64,000 bases of DNA, taken from contig NW_003314289.1 in NCBI RefSeq assembly GCF_000143415.4, positions 1,120,402 through 1,184,401 of the forward strand. The letters are read 5' to 3'. Source of the stretch: Selaginella moellendorffii. Lineage: Eukaryota > Streptophyta > Lycopodiopsida > Selaginellales > Selaginellaceae. Below the pieces are notes generated by a model. That model worked only from the letters and a program-made list of their open reading frames with translations. It did not search any database and was not told where the DNA came from. A program made the position numbers and the translations under genes. Shown here piece by piece: positions 22,684 through 34,300 of this stretch; position 1 is the first letter of the stretch, and every line of letters begins with the position of its first letter.

Positions 22684-24117
22684 GCAAGAGCAAGCAACAA
22701 GGATGCGAGGTGAGGGAGTTCTATATGAAATGGAAAGGATTTCCACACTATGAAATGGGAACCAGAGGAGAACCTAGCAAACGTGTGGGATATAATGAAG
22801 GAATTTTTGCAAAGTAGAACTTTATGTACTTATGCAAAATTCAATTAAAGAATCTATTTTGAGAAATTGAACAATGTCATATGTTGGGACTTAAAGGCAT
22901 GCTGAAAGTAAGCTAATTAGCATGGGTTAACTAGGTCGACCAAGCATAGGAAACTACGCTCGACTCCCTGTAGGGATGTCGAATCCGTAGACATATTCTA
23001 CGGAGGTTGGGTTCAAGTCCCAACCCCCTAGTAAAGCAAGGCTGGGTTCAGGTCCCAACCCTATATTAGGGCGGGGTGAGAGGAGGGGTGTAGGGACACC
23101 TATACTTTGTTGTCATGGGCTCTTGGCTGGGGAGGCTAACTTAGGCATATCGCTAAGTGGGGGGATGCCCTCGGAGACATGGTCAACAAATTGTAAAATT
23201 AAAAAGAGCCATTCGATGTGGGCATCAACCTTCTTCTATGGGTGGTGGAGTTGTAAGGAATCAACTCCCCGAGGTGTTGAAGGCTAAAGGATTCCCGAAA
23301 GCATAATCAAAATGATAAAGAGTTCATCAGATGAGACTGAGTTTGAGATCGAGTCCAAAACCAACTTTAAGACCGAGTTTGAAACCGAGTCCGAGACTGA
23401 GTCTAAGACCGAGTCTCAGATCGAGTTTGAGATCCGATATCGGGTCCGAGATCGAGTCCAAGATCGGGTTTGAGATCGAGTCTGAGATCAAGTCCAAAAC
23501 CGAGTCTGAGATCGAGTCCGAGATTGAGTCTGAGACCGAGTCCGAATACTAATATAGGTCGTGGGGTGAAAGCCCAAAGTGTGTGTTTCCCAGTCTCCTA
23601 GGGGGGAGGGGGGGGGGGGGGGACTGTAGGGGGTTCCAAAAGTATAGTAGGGGATAGTGAGGTCTAGAAACCAGTCTTGAAGGAACTCTCTAGTAGTGCT
23701 TTTAAATTGACTTGAGGTTGAAACTGGGGCTAAGGGGCCTTGGGTGGGAGTGAGCATAAACTTGGGTGGTGCCAAAGGGGCCACCTAGAGAAGTGCTCAA
23801 GGGAAACTCGCACTCTCAAAAAGGTTGGAAGTGAGGGGGTAAAGGTACCTATACCATGCCGTTAGGCCACAATGTTTCCCCCCAGTGTCCCGAAGCAAGT
23901 GTTGCACCCAAGGCTTGGGATTTAGAGGGTCCCATGATCAAGTCTTATTGTACTAAGGGATGTTAGGAACCTGGAGGCTTGGTGTGCTTGGCTGCTTGTG
24001 CTTGCGGGGAGTGTAACCAAACCTTAAGTCCAATCTAACCCGAGGAGGGGGATTGGGAGAGATTTGAGAATCCGTGGATGTGGATGGCTAACGCTCTATT
24101 GATCATGCAGTGAGTAG
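22684..24117 (+). mobile_element. Distal end of gypsy B: chromodomain remnant, 3' noncoding region and 3' LTR
   Basis: Positions 22684-22850 continue the chromodomain (MKWKGFPHYE) with stops. Positions 22870-23251 hold the family 3' module with T-arm-like GGTTGGGTTCAAGTCCC, ending in GGGTGGTGGAGT. The 3' LTR starts TGTAAGGAATC at 23252 and matches 8458 onward. It includes the hexamer array (23330-23550) and a long G-run (23606-23622), and stops at 24117 at a junction with family-C sequence. Confidence 0.8.
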
Positions 24118-25166
24118 CTTGAATTTGGAATTGAACTCCAAGCCCATTGCATTACAAAATGAAGGTCTAGTACAATCCCACAAGCACCAGCTCCCCGTAT
24201 ACAACACTTACACACAAAATGGTGTCAGATGGTGTTTGGCACGATTTTGGCATACCAGTGGCCTAAAGTGAGGAGGATCAACACATAAGGCATGATAGTG
24301 AGGGTGTTTGGCAGATATGGTAAGCTATCATGTAGTGATATTAAGGGACTAGTCTCAATATCGTAGGGATTCCCAACATTAGCATATGCAAGTCAATTAA
24401 TGGGTTTTTTTTAACTAGGTCAAGTATATTTGACTAATAGCATTCATAAATTTCATCCTTATGCTCATTTGGTCAAGTGCACACATGATGACCAATTTCT
24501 CAACTAACTTGAGTAGAGACCATAAAGGCAACTTTCATATAATCATCTATGTCTGCTGCTATGAAATAGTTTTCTATATCGTAAACCTAGTCTTCCAAAA
24601 CTTGATAATCCCGCATACCTCTTGAAATTGGGTGGTTTTGGAGGCTTAAACTTTGAAATTTGTGCAACCTAGGGCAATTGTAGAACTTTGTCATCCTTAG
24701 AACTTGAAGAGGAGTTTGGTTTCTTAAGTTTAGTTGGTTTAGTTGCTTTAGCTTCTTTCTTCCTCTTCTTGTTCTCCTTTTTCAACTTGCGAACTTCCCT
24801 TCACAAATTCTAGATCTTAGTTTCCTTAGCCATATACTACAGTGACATAGCATTTGGCTCTTCCTCTTCTAACTCAGCGTCAACCTCTTCCCCAATATCT
24901 TTAAGTAGGAGTTTCTTCCTCTCAATTCACCCATCTAAAAGTTTTAGCATTGTCAATATGGTTCCTTTTTACTATCCCGCTAACTGCATGCATGCCTCTA
25001 TTAGTAATTGAACATGCATATAACATTCTTACTAAATGGTGCAATCCAACTAATCTTACATAGGTCACTTTGGATCTACTAGAAAAGTCTTTGCGTATGC
25101 AACTTGAGTTAGAAAATCTGACAAAAGTTGAATAAGAATCACTGAGATAATTCCTCTAATACCAAA
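24118..25166 (-). pseudogene. Family-C LTR retrotransposon remnant: truncated 3' LTR and gag fragment
   Basis: The minus strand at 24560-24660 encodes a decayed version of the gypsy Gag segment KPP-F-K-x-DY-V-EDW-YDMENYF, and 24700-24800 a lysine-rich stretch. Frames are broken. A primer-site-like TTTGGTATTAGAGG lies at about 25152-25166 next to the LTR at 25167. Positions 24118-24550 repeat parts of that LTR (for example GAATTTGGAATTGAACTCC at 24120 and again at 25178), so they are a truncated LTR. Confidence 0.55.
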
Positions 25167-26257
25167 TGTAGCATACTTGAATTTGGAGTTGAACTCCAAG
25201 CCCATTACACTACAAAACGAGGGTCCAATACAATCCTATAAGCACCAGCTTCTCGTATCTAGCATCTGAATGCAAAATGGTGTCAAACAATGTCTGGCAC
25301 GATTTTGGTATACTGGTGGCCTAACGCGAAGAGGAGGGTACTCCACCGACTAAAGCAATATGGAGCTTGGGTTTAGACCCAATCTGAATGCAAAACAAGA
25401 AACGACATAACTTAGTGGAAGCTAAACTAATATCTCAAGTGGTCGGACATGCATTCTAACCACTATCCCTATTATACCCCCCCGGAGGAACACACACTTT
25501 GGGCTTTCACCCCTAGCCTCTTTTAGTACCAGGAGTTAGTCTCTGGGACAAACATGAAATTTACTAAATATAGAATGGTGTTAAATCACAAATCCGGAAG
25601 TAGGAACAACATTATAAAGTTCAAGACACTTTCTACATTTTATACATATGCCTCTTGGATGGATTTAAACACTTACCATAAATAGCATATGGTTCTAGAA
25701 CGGAACCAACATATAAGGCATGATAATGAGGGTGTTTGCTAGACATGGTAAGCTATCTATAAGCTTCTAAATTTGGACTTCCCGAAAGGTCACCTAACCC
25801 AATATTATTCAAACCCAAGGACACTTAACCCCAAATATCCCAAGACCCTTAACCAATTAGAAAAGGGGGTGCACTCTTATTCATGGGCCATTTCCCTTTA
25901 TATTTGAATCCCATGGATTGTCTTTCGAGTCATTCCCTTTGGTTGTTTACACTATCATATAGCGATATTAAGGGACTAGTCTCAATATTGTGGGGGTTCC
26001 CAACACTAACAAGTGCAAGTTAACGAATGAGTTTCTCTAACCAGGTCAACTATGCTTGATTAATAGCATTTAGGAATTTTGTCCTTATGCTCATCTGGTC
26101 AAGTGCACACGTAATGACCAGTTTCTTAACTAACTTGAGCGGAGATCATAAAGGGAAATAGCAATACTAACCTCTTGCTATTATGGCAATAAAGAGAGAG
26201 TGTCCATAAGGACTAGTTGACAAACATCTTTCGATACTCGAAGTCACATTTGTGACA
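25167..26257 (-). mobile_element. 5' LTR of a family-C element
   Basis: The ends are TGTAGCATAC (25167) and CATTTGTGACA (26257). Length is 1091 bp, close to the 1127-bp copy at 45848-46974. It contains the GCTTTCACCC and TATACCCCCC core block near 25475-25525. It is oriented leftward, with the primer site on its left. Confidence 0.65.
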
Positions 26258-26697
26258 CTATCCTTGTTCTACACCTGTTTTAGATCTAAGCCCAAATTCC
26301 ACACTATGCTAGCTAATGGAGTATTCATATCCTCATGTTAGGCCACCGGTATGTTAAAATAGAGCTAGACTCTATTTAGCTTCGTTTTAAATGAAGGAAT
26401 GGAGCCAAATTCCTAAATATGGAGTTAAGGAGTGAAGGAATTGGAGCACGGAGGAACTTTTGAGCATACAACTTAAAGAGCAAAGGGATAGGAGTATTGA
26501 GCAACTTGAAACAATCCTAGAGCATTTAACATTTAATGTTAGGACTAGCACACAATGGCTCAATGCCCTAAAACTTGGGTTCTACTCCCCTATCCTTGGA
26601 CATGTGGCATGTGGCATATAGAGGGTTTAAGTTCCACTTCGTGGTTATCTTATAGTTAATCACTATGGGATAAAAGGTGAAAACCATATATGCTACA
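26258..26697 (+). mobile_element. Truncated family-C LTR
   Basis: This matches the second half of the family-C LTR (46530-46974) in plus orientation and ends ATATGCTACA at 26697. Its 5' half is missing at the junction with the neighbouring LTR. Confidence 0.6.
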
Positions 26698-29212
26698 TTT
26701 GGTATCAAAAGATGAGTTTTAGCAAGTACTATCTAATGAGATGATTTTTTGGGTGATTTGTGACCTGTGCACTATGAGAAAGAAGTGATGATTCACAGAA
26801 GAATTCTAGAAACATGGAGCTCATGGGCAACTAATCTCATTACATACGCAGAAATGAAGATAATAATTTGAGTGGGTACACGTTTGGGTGCTAAGACTTC
26901 GCATTCATTCCTTGGGTATGGATTTGATTACTTTTTTGTACCATATTATATGAGCTTTTGCTTAGGCTCATAAGTTGGATTGAGATGTTCCATTTACACT
27001 TGTGCTTGGGCTTGTGAGTGAGGTATATTAGCAATTCAATATTACACTTTGAGTTGGCAAGATTAATGTTAACATATCAGTGGTTACCATGAGTTGAACT
27101 ATGTACCATAGGTGAAAGTAAACATCCCCTAGGTTTCTAATAATGGCAAATAGGCTGGTCCATAGATGTTTAGCATAGCATTAATGAATCCTTTCTATGC
27201 ATGATTATAAGTGGATCAATCAAAACTGTAGGGATTAATTTATTGGTTCAAGTAGTCATTGCCGTGCTCTCTCATAAACTTTTCTTGGATTGAATTGAAG
27301 TAGTGCTAAGGTTTAATCAAGTTGAGTCCGAAAAGAGAGTTATCAAGGATGAAGGATCAATTATGTAAAAAAAAAATTTCTTAGAGAGATGATTTGCAAC
27401 AAAGTGTTAACTCATTGCTCGTGTTTACATCATGCAATCAAGAGTCCCTCTATACAATTCCATTCTTACAGACTTAAACAAACAGATCATTAAAAAGTAT
27501 TAACTTAGGTGCATCTCCATTGTAGTCATGCAATCAAATTTTGTGGAAGGGAAGATAGCTTTGTCCTATCTACAACCCCCAACAAACCATAAAACAAGAA
27601 GCAGGGTTCAAGATGGATCTTGAATCCCTCAAAACCTTCTCTATCAAACTTGCGAATGGATGGTTTTCCTTCCATAGCACTATCCCAACTCAAATACCAT
27701 GAGATAAATTGGGGTCAAGCACACTGCACTAATGGACACAACAGAAAGCCCTAATATGTATGTGGCGAGGTGTGTCTCATAACATCTTTAAGCTAGATGA
27801 CTTAAAGGTATCCCCCTTTTGGAATGCAAAACACATTTATTCTGCTGCCTTTAGCATTGGGCTGTTAAATTAACCCATTCTAATCTTGCCAAAAACTTGA
27901 ATTGTGTAAAACCAATATAGGTCAAATTTACCTTACTTTGATGCATGTTGGTTATAATGGTTTTACAAGTGGTGAATCATAAGATAGATAGTGGTGAAAC
28001 ACTAAACCATTTTGTTTATGCTTACTATTGAAGACTTGGGTTACAATGCTCAATTTTTTTTTAGGGAACCTTGCTATTGCTCCTTGAATAGCTTGGTGTT
28101 AAATTAATGTTGAGTTTAGTTGGAAAAAGAGTGGAATAAACTTATCCATATTGTGAACAAAATTAGTGATGGTAAGTGTTGTAAATCTCTATTGGTGAAG
28201 TGTGGTATTTATGTTGCATTTTGTCAAATAGAATTAGCATTTGATACTCATATAAAGTTTTAAAGTAATAATGTAGGCTTGCTCGTGGTGTTGTTCAATT
28301 GATGATCAAGTCATTGTGATTCTTTATATCATATTCATATGATAGTGAACAATGTGTTTATGAAGTTGCTTGGTTAAATGATAATTAACCCCAAAGTGGT
28401 TGATGGTGAAGCTAGTCTATTTACATGTAGTAGTATTACAGTAACTTTGACTAGATTCACAATAGTTATCCATTATGCTAAACTTAAATTGGTATCTTGT
28501 TTCTTTACTCATAAAGTGTTGGAAACATTCACTTACTATGGCTTGTTGGTAAATCCATTACACTTGGAATAGATTATTGGATGGTGAAAGTGTGAAGTTA
28601 AGGCATTGGTATTGTTAACACTTGTGTTAGTGGAAATAGCATTACTATATTGAGTGATAAGGAATTTTCCTTAGAGCTTGATTATCCATGTCATTTTTTT
28701 TGTTAATGTTTTAGCTTTATATTGGATCTTAAACGTGGTTGAAGAAGAGTGTTAGTGCAATATAAATATTCAAAAATTTGGTCTTTGTAATCAAGTCTTA
28801 TATGTTCATTTTCTAATTTGCAAATATCGATGTTGAATGTTGGAAATATAGGCATGATGTTTGATGCTTAAACATACTATTGGGTCATAAGAATTTGTGT
28901 TGAAGTGAACATATGTGAAGTTATTAATAGGAGGAAGTTAATTGAGTTTTGAAAGTTTGTATTCTTAGATTGAGAGTTATTTTTTCTCTAGGATGGAAAT
29001 TTTCCACAAACTTTGTTAGACTTTTTCAATAGCTAATATGTTAATCACTTTGCTCGAAAACCATTCTGTTTTTATAAGTCAATACAAACTAGTGAAGGAC
29101 TTTGATTAGCTTAGACCTTAGTTGGTAATTTGTATGATGCAACTTGAAAGGGATATTAACTTTTGAGTCTAAAGAAATTAAATTGGATAGAGTCTAGAGT
29201 TGGTGTAAAAAA
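26698..29212. other. AT-rich intergenic DNA, no gene seen
   Basis: About 2.5 kb of AT-rich sequence. Open frames are short and none resembles a known protein. No LTR ends, repeats or RNA genes were recognised. Confidence 0.5.
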
Positions 29213-29224
29213 GTGGCCATTAAA

Positions 29225-29246
29225 GCTCTATTTCGTTAAAGTGGGA
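29225..29246 (+). repeat. Left terminal inverted repeat
   Basis: The 22 bases starting GCTCTATTTCGTTAAAGTGG are matched without error by the reverse complement of 42899-42920. A chance match of this length within 14 kb is negligible. It is followed by a local GTGGGA...TCCCAC hairpin (29241-29262). Confidence 0.8.
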
Positions 29247-29664
29247 ATTGTCATTATCCCACTTGTAAAATAAGGTTTCCAAACCTTTATATAGTATATA
29301 AATATAACAAAATTCAATTGCATTGAGGCACATGCCATTTTATTTTAAACAAGGAAATGTCTACTCAATCACTTCTCCTCCCCCTGCCACTGCTTCACCT
29401 CTCTCTTCTCCTTGTCATCGTCGTCCAATTTCTTTCCATCCTTTTAATATTGGCTCAGTTGCTCCGAGTCTAGGTGGAGCCCAAGTCCCCATTCAATCTT
29501 TACTTTCCCCTTATTAATAAAACAACTTCGCAGACTTCCAATAACATGCTGTAACACTTCTAGTATAATGCAAATCCTCTCAAAGAATTGTCTTTTAATA
29601 TTAATACAATGGCATGGAACCCCATGCCATAATAAGTTACATTTTTAAATAAATACATGCCATC

Positions 29665-31267
29665 TCAGACTATTATTTTTTGCCTCCAACGCCTATACAA
29701 TAATCTTGGAATTTCATCACTCTCCACACTATCAGGATTTAAACCTAATAGTAATGCCATCTCTTCTCTAATACGTCCACGCTCATGTTCAGTGGTCGAA
29801 GAACCCATCCGGTTGAGCAGATTATGGAGATGCGGATAGTGCTTGGCTAGACAATATACATGCCATAAATGATGACTGGTGTCTGTCCGATCAAATGGCT
29901 TCTGATATACCGTTCCATCTGCCATTTGGTTGATTTCTGCAGCCACCTCCTGGACTGGCCGGTTCTCTATCACCATCGCTTCAAGCCGTTTTGCAAGGTC
30001 CCCCAGAACATACGATTTCTTCTCCCTAGTTTCCATACTGCAAGAGATGGGGTGCACTGCATATGTGTGCGTGTTCGCTGCAGTTTTAATCGGCGAGTCA
30101 TCGATGATGAGGATTTCACTTGACCTAGCAGTCCGGTTCATCACTACAGCCTTTGCCTTGACGAAGATGGGCTTGCTACCCCTCACATGGACCATAGTCA
30201 AGCAATCCTCCTGCGTTAGGAGAAAGTCAAATGGTAATATTACTCGCGTCTGATCGTGCATCATCTGTAGCAACGTTAATGCATTGTGGCGCATCATGGA
30301 TGTCCAAACTCCCAATTGCAAATTGAACCCGGCCCTCTGTTTTAAGTGTTGCATGGTCATTATTAGATCCCGCAGTTTCTCCCGTGTGATTAATGTGAAT
30401 CTGTCTCTTTTGACCAACTTGCGACCGCAGGCTTTGGAGGGTGCAGTGACATTCGAGGACGAGCCACGCTCATGGGAGAAAAGGACACCGTTCAGATCAA
30501 AAACGATACAGTACTTTCGCCGTGACTCTGAAATGAAATGCGTCAGCATAAAAAATGGTACAAGTCAATTTTACCATCTACAATATTAGCGAATGGTGCT
30601 CCCGATGGTCGTTTAGAGGGTTTTGGTCGAGGAAACGTGAAGGGCGGAAATACTCTCCTCTGCAATGTGGGGTCAATCGCATCCGATGGCGTGTGGGCAC
30701 ATGCCATTTCAGCTGTAGACTCTGGTACAACTGGCTCAACAGTGGCATGGGGTGGTTCCGATGGCGTTTGATCACACGCCATTTCAGCTGGTGCCTCCGT
30801 TGGCAAAGTGGACATGACCGAATAGGCAGCAGGGGCGGTGTAGGGAGGTTCCAACGGCGCGTAGTCAGACGATTGGGCACACGTTGGAAATGAGGATACG
30901 ACCGGCTCGGTGGCTAGGGCGGCCTCATGCGGGTCCAATGGCGCCTGGTCACCGTCAGTTGGATACGTGGACAAGATTGACTCAGTGGTATGGGCAGCAT
31001 CAAGTGGAGCGTGGTCAACTTGCTTGGCGTTGATATGGATAGTAGCCTCCACCAGCTCTGATGACTCTTGCAGGCAAGTAGAGTCCACTGGCGGATCCAT
31101 ATGCATGTCCAAATATCTCCCTTCGATTGAGATGGTATCCTCCCGTGCTACTAAAAACAAACTCATTAGCACATTGAATCGACTATACTGTATTTACCAT
31201 CAACTGCTATTGAGGAACTAGGACCGATATCACTTGGGCGCACTGCTGATTCTGAAGGATTGGACAT
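29665..31267 (-). CDS. FCP1/NIF-like HAD phosphatase domain protein
   Basis: Predicted exons 31267-31198, 31150-30575 and 30527-29665 give about 502 residues. Residues 1-215 are a Pro/Thr-rich acidic region with loosely repeated blocks such as APLEPP and MACxxTPS; the MAC blocks are encoded by two of the palindromes. Residues 216-500 resemble the FCP1-homology HAD fold that dephosphorylates the RNA polymerase II tail: motif I is FDLNGVL (D226), WTS lies near 290, and IDDSP near 356-360. The usual DxDxT/V is D-x-N here, so the second aspartate (acid/base) is missing and activity is doubtful. This DLNGVL form also occurs in plant FCP1-like proteins from family knowledge. It starts 79 bp after the ParB-like gene on the same strand. 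A GTAAGT donor at 31354 is in phase with the acceptor at 31151, so the two may be spliced into one protein. No stop interrupts it. Confidence 0.65.
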
Positions 31268-31346
31268 ACGTTTCGACCCTTACTTGGCACTATCCTTCCT
31301 CGACACTAAAGGCTAGAGTTTGTATCTTAATTCAACTGAATAATCT

Positions 31347-34300
31347 CTACTTACCATTTCTTCTGCGACCTACATGGACAATGTTAGAAATGGTAAAAGG
31401 TTAGGAATGGATGTACTATTATTTACCTGATGGTTTGTCTTGTATGACCTTCCTCCGCTGCTCTTTGGCCACCTTAGGCTGGCCATCGTCGTCATCATCG
31501 TCATCGTCGTTATTGTGATCGTCACCATTGTGAGGACCATCCAAGTCCTCTTCGTCCTCCTCTTCTTCATCCTCCTCTTCTTCGTCCTCTTCTTCTTTGT
31601 CCTCCTCTTCGTCCTTCTGCTCTTCCTGCTCATTATCTTTCTCTGGCTCCTCATCCCCCTCTTGCATTTCTTCCATAGGCTACTCAGGCTGGATGGCTTG
31701 TTTTTCCAGGACCATCTTGGGAAAATCATCTGGCCGAGTCTCCATCTCAAAATACAAGACATCCATAGCCTGTTTTAGTGCGTGACCTAGGACCGTATCC
31801 TCACCCGACTGTCTTAACATGGTTTCTGCACGTTCTTGCACCCTTCGAAGACGACGAGATGAGAAAAACGTGGCCCTGACTTGAAAAGCATCCCTCATCC
31901 ATTGTACCTCTCCATTGAGATTGGGGAAGGGGAGTCCGCCATAGGAATCTGAGTCAGAAGGTGGTGACTGGCTCCTTTCACTCAGCCCTTGATCTGCAAT
32001 GAATGGCATGAGCACACACGCCATAACCGCGAGGCATTACCTATCATCTTTTCGTTGCCCTTCTTCCTTTTCGAATCAAACGCCTCTGATCCCGACGACT
32101 GTCCAACATGCTTTCGCTTTTTATGACCACTGTCAGTTTGAGCTTGGCTGGTGCTTGCCTGTTTTGCCTTTGAAGAAGTGTCTCCTGCAAGGAATGGCAT
32201 GAGACCACACGCCATTGCAAATATAATTTGTACCTCCTTTTTTCCTATTGCTTGTCTGTTTGTCCTTCTTCGACGCGCCACCAGTGCGCTTTTCAGTCCT
32301 CGTGTTTGAATATTCACAACGATCTATAATCAAAATGGTGTGAGGCCTCACGTGACCTTACCTTGTGCAGGTTGTGACCTCGGCCTAACATCAGTAGCTG
32401 TTAACGCCGTTTCAGCATCTGGGGGTGGCCACGCTCTTGCATACAGAGCTTGTGAGATAACATTTAAACTTAAAGTGCGTACTCACCAGGTTCGTAGAGA
32501 AGATACTGTTTTTCTTTGGCAACTGTAATTATATGCTCCATTGAAGTCACCTCTTCAATGGAGTTTGTCACCGCAACACACGGGACACCCTTGAGTAGTG
32601 CGGCTCGAAAGAATAGTCCGCCGCAGTTGTACTCGACAACGCATTTGCCCTTGGAGTCACCCGCTATTGCGTTGAAGACCCAGCTGAGCATTTCCCATGC
32701 TGCACCTAGAGCTTTCTTTGGATTCGAAAGCTCCATAGCCGTCTTCAGTTCCTCAGGCACGGGTAAATTGACCTCCCTCAGATCAATTCGATCGGCTTTG
32801 TTGAACGAAGCTGGGAAGTCACTCTAGTCCCACTCTGCTGCAGGACCAATAACAAGGGCGAGTGTGAAGATGCGGATATTCGTCGGTATTTTCTTCTTAG
32901 CCATTATCCCATGGATCTCCCGCATCTCCTTGCCTTTCAACCGAGCCTTCACCTCGTTCAAGGCCTTCCAGAACTTGTGATAGGATTCGGAGTCGTAGAT
33001 CATATAGTGGACTGAAGATTCCACCTCCGCAAGTCCCACCATTAAGTCAATGATGGAGCTGACTTCGTCTGCATGAGTGATCTCCTCGTTTGTGAAGTCC
33101 ATCACACAAAAGATGTTCTTGACCTGCTCATCTCCGCGGGAAACGATGCTCCTCCACCTTTGATCCTCATCCGAATTCACGTATACCCGGTAAGGTTCTC
33201 GATAGGCCTCTGCTGCGGGGTCGAGCTGTTTCTGAAGCCGGCGGTCGACATCCCTCTTAATGAAATTTGGATACTGATCCAACTTCTCAGCTTTACTTTT
33301 CGTGGCATCCCGCAGCAGATCGATGAACTTGGGGGCCCCCTTCACGTACTCGTCGATGTCTTCATTTGACAAGTCCAGCTCTTCCATCATCTCTTGCGTG
33401 GTGTCGATGCTCACCCTCGCCACGGCCACTTGCTCGAAGATCCAATCCTTCAATAGCGCACGAGCTCTCAGAGTCGTGCACAAGTCCTCGTATGTCACAA
33501 TATGGCCGGGAGTCATTTTGGTCTTGTTGAAGACTACCTCACCACGTAGAAGAGCATTAGCCACTGTCAGAAGGTCGTCGTCGTCTAGAGACCGCGAGAA
33601 ACGCAAGGCGTTGAGCTTCAAATCATTGGGCTTCCGGCCGTCCTCCACACCCATTGAGTTTAGCAACTCCCCGTCATGGTACCTCCTCAGCACATCTACC
33701 CATTTGTCAAAAACAACTTTTGTTGCGAGTAGAATGTTATGGATGCTGAGTGTGTCATTGACCCCCAGTGTTTTCGAGAGAAGACTCAAGAATTCCTGCA
33801 ATGGAAATGGCGTGAGGCCACATGCTATGCCACATGCAACGAGGCTTACCTACCAGGCGCTAGTTGCTAGTGCACGTCCTTGTCCTGGTTTTTGTGGCTT
33901 CTTCAGTTGAACCCAGAGCTTCCGTGTTCGTGCCAATGTCTCGTGCAGACCCGATTTGTAGCACGTTTCTTGCTTGACATTCTGCGCGTGGGAGATGTAT
34001 ATGATAGATCGGAGGGGCGAGTTGCCTTTTATCAGGCGGACAACTCTTGTCTTGAAGACTTTCTTCACCTCCTCGCCCACCATAATACCCACAACTATCT
34101 GTTGCATCGCCAAGCTAGAATGCTGCCCGGAGACGGCATAGAACCGGATGTTCTGATCGTCCAAAACCTTCCTATTGATCAAGTCTGAAAACCTCGTCTC
34201 GCCCTTCATTGTTCGGTAGTAGGGGATCACGTCTGCGATGTCGGGTGTTACTGGACTTGCCAGCATCTTCTGCTTCAGTTTCTCCACCCACTCATCAGAT

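Larger units (their letters stand above)
8458..24117 (+). mobile_element. Gypsy B: inverted, strongly decayed relative of gypsy A, split by nested insertions
   Basis: The order is 5' LTR 8458-9144, primer site TTTGGTATTGGAGCC just after it, gag-pol 9204-13873, then a break, then the end of pol and 3' noncoding region 22684-23251, and the 3' LTR 23252-24117 (truncated). The break holds a family-C solo LTR, which itself holds the coding-free element. Gypsy B is in the opposite orientation to gypsy A, with only 357 bp between their 5' LTRs. Confidence 0.85.

Noticed and set aside
7676-23622. Runs of C or G (7676-7687, 8740-8754, 22231-22243, 23606-23622) as special structures
   Set aside because: They occupy one fixed place in related LTRs and vary in length like ordinary homopolymer tracts. 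A G-quadruplex role cannot be judged from single runs.
29190-29224. Target-site duplication for the 13.7-kb unit (TCTAGA occurs near both ends)
   Set aside because: The TCTAGA copies lie at different distances from the inverted repeat on the two sides, so they do not form a consistent duplication.
31440-31778. Hydrophobic plus-strand frame that looks like a membrane protein
   Set aside because: It is the antisense of the Glu/Asp run in the ParB-like gene, which gives Leu/Phe/Val codons by composition alone.
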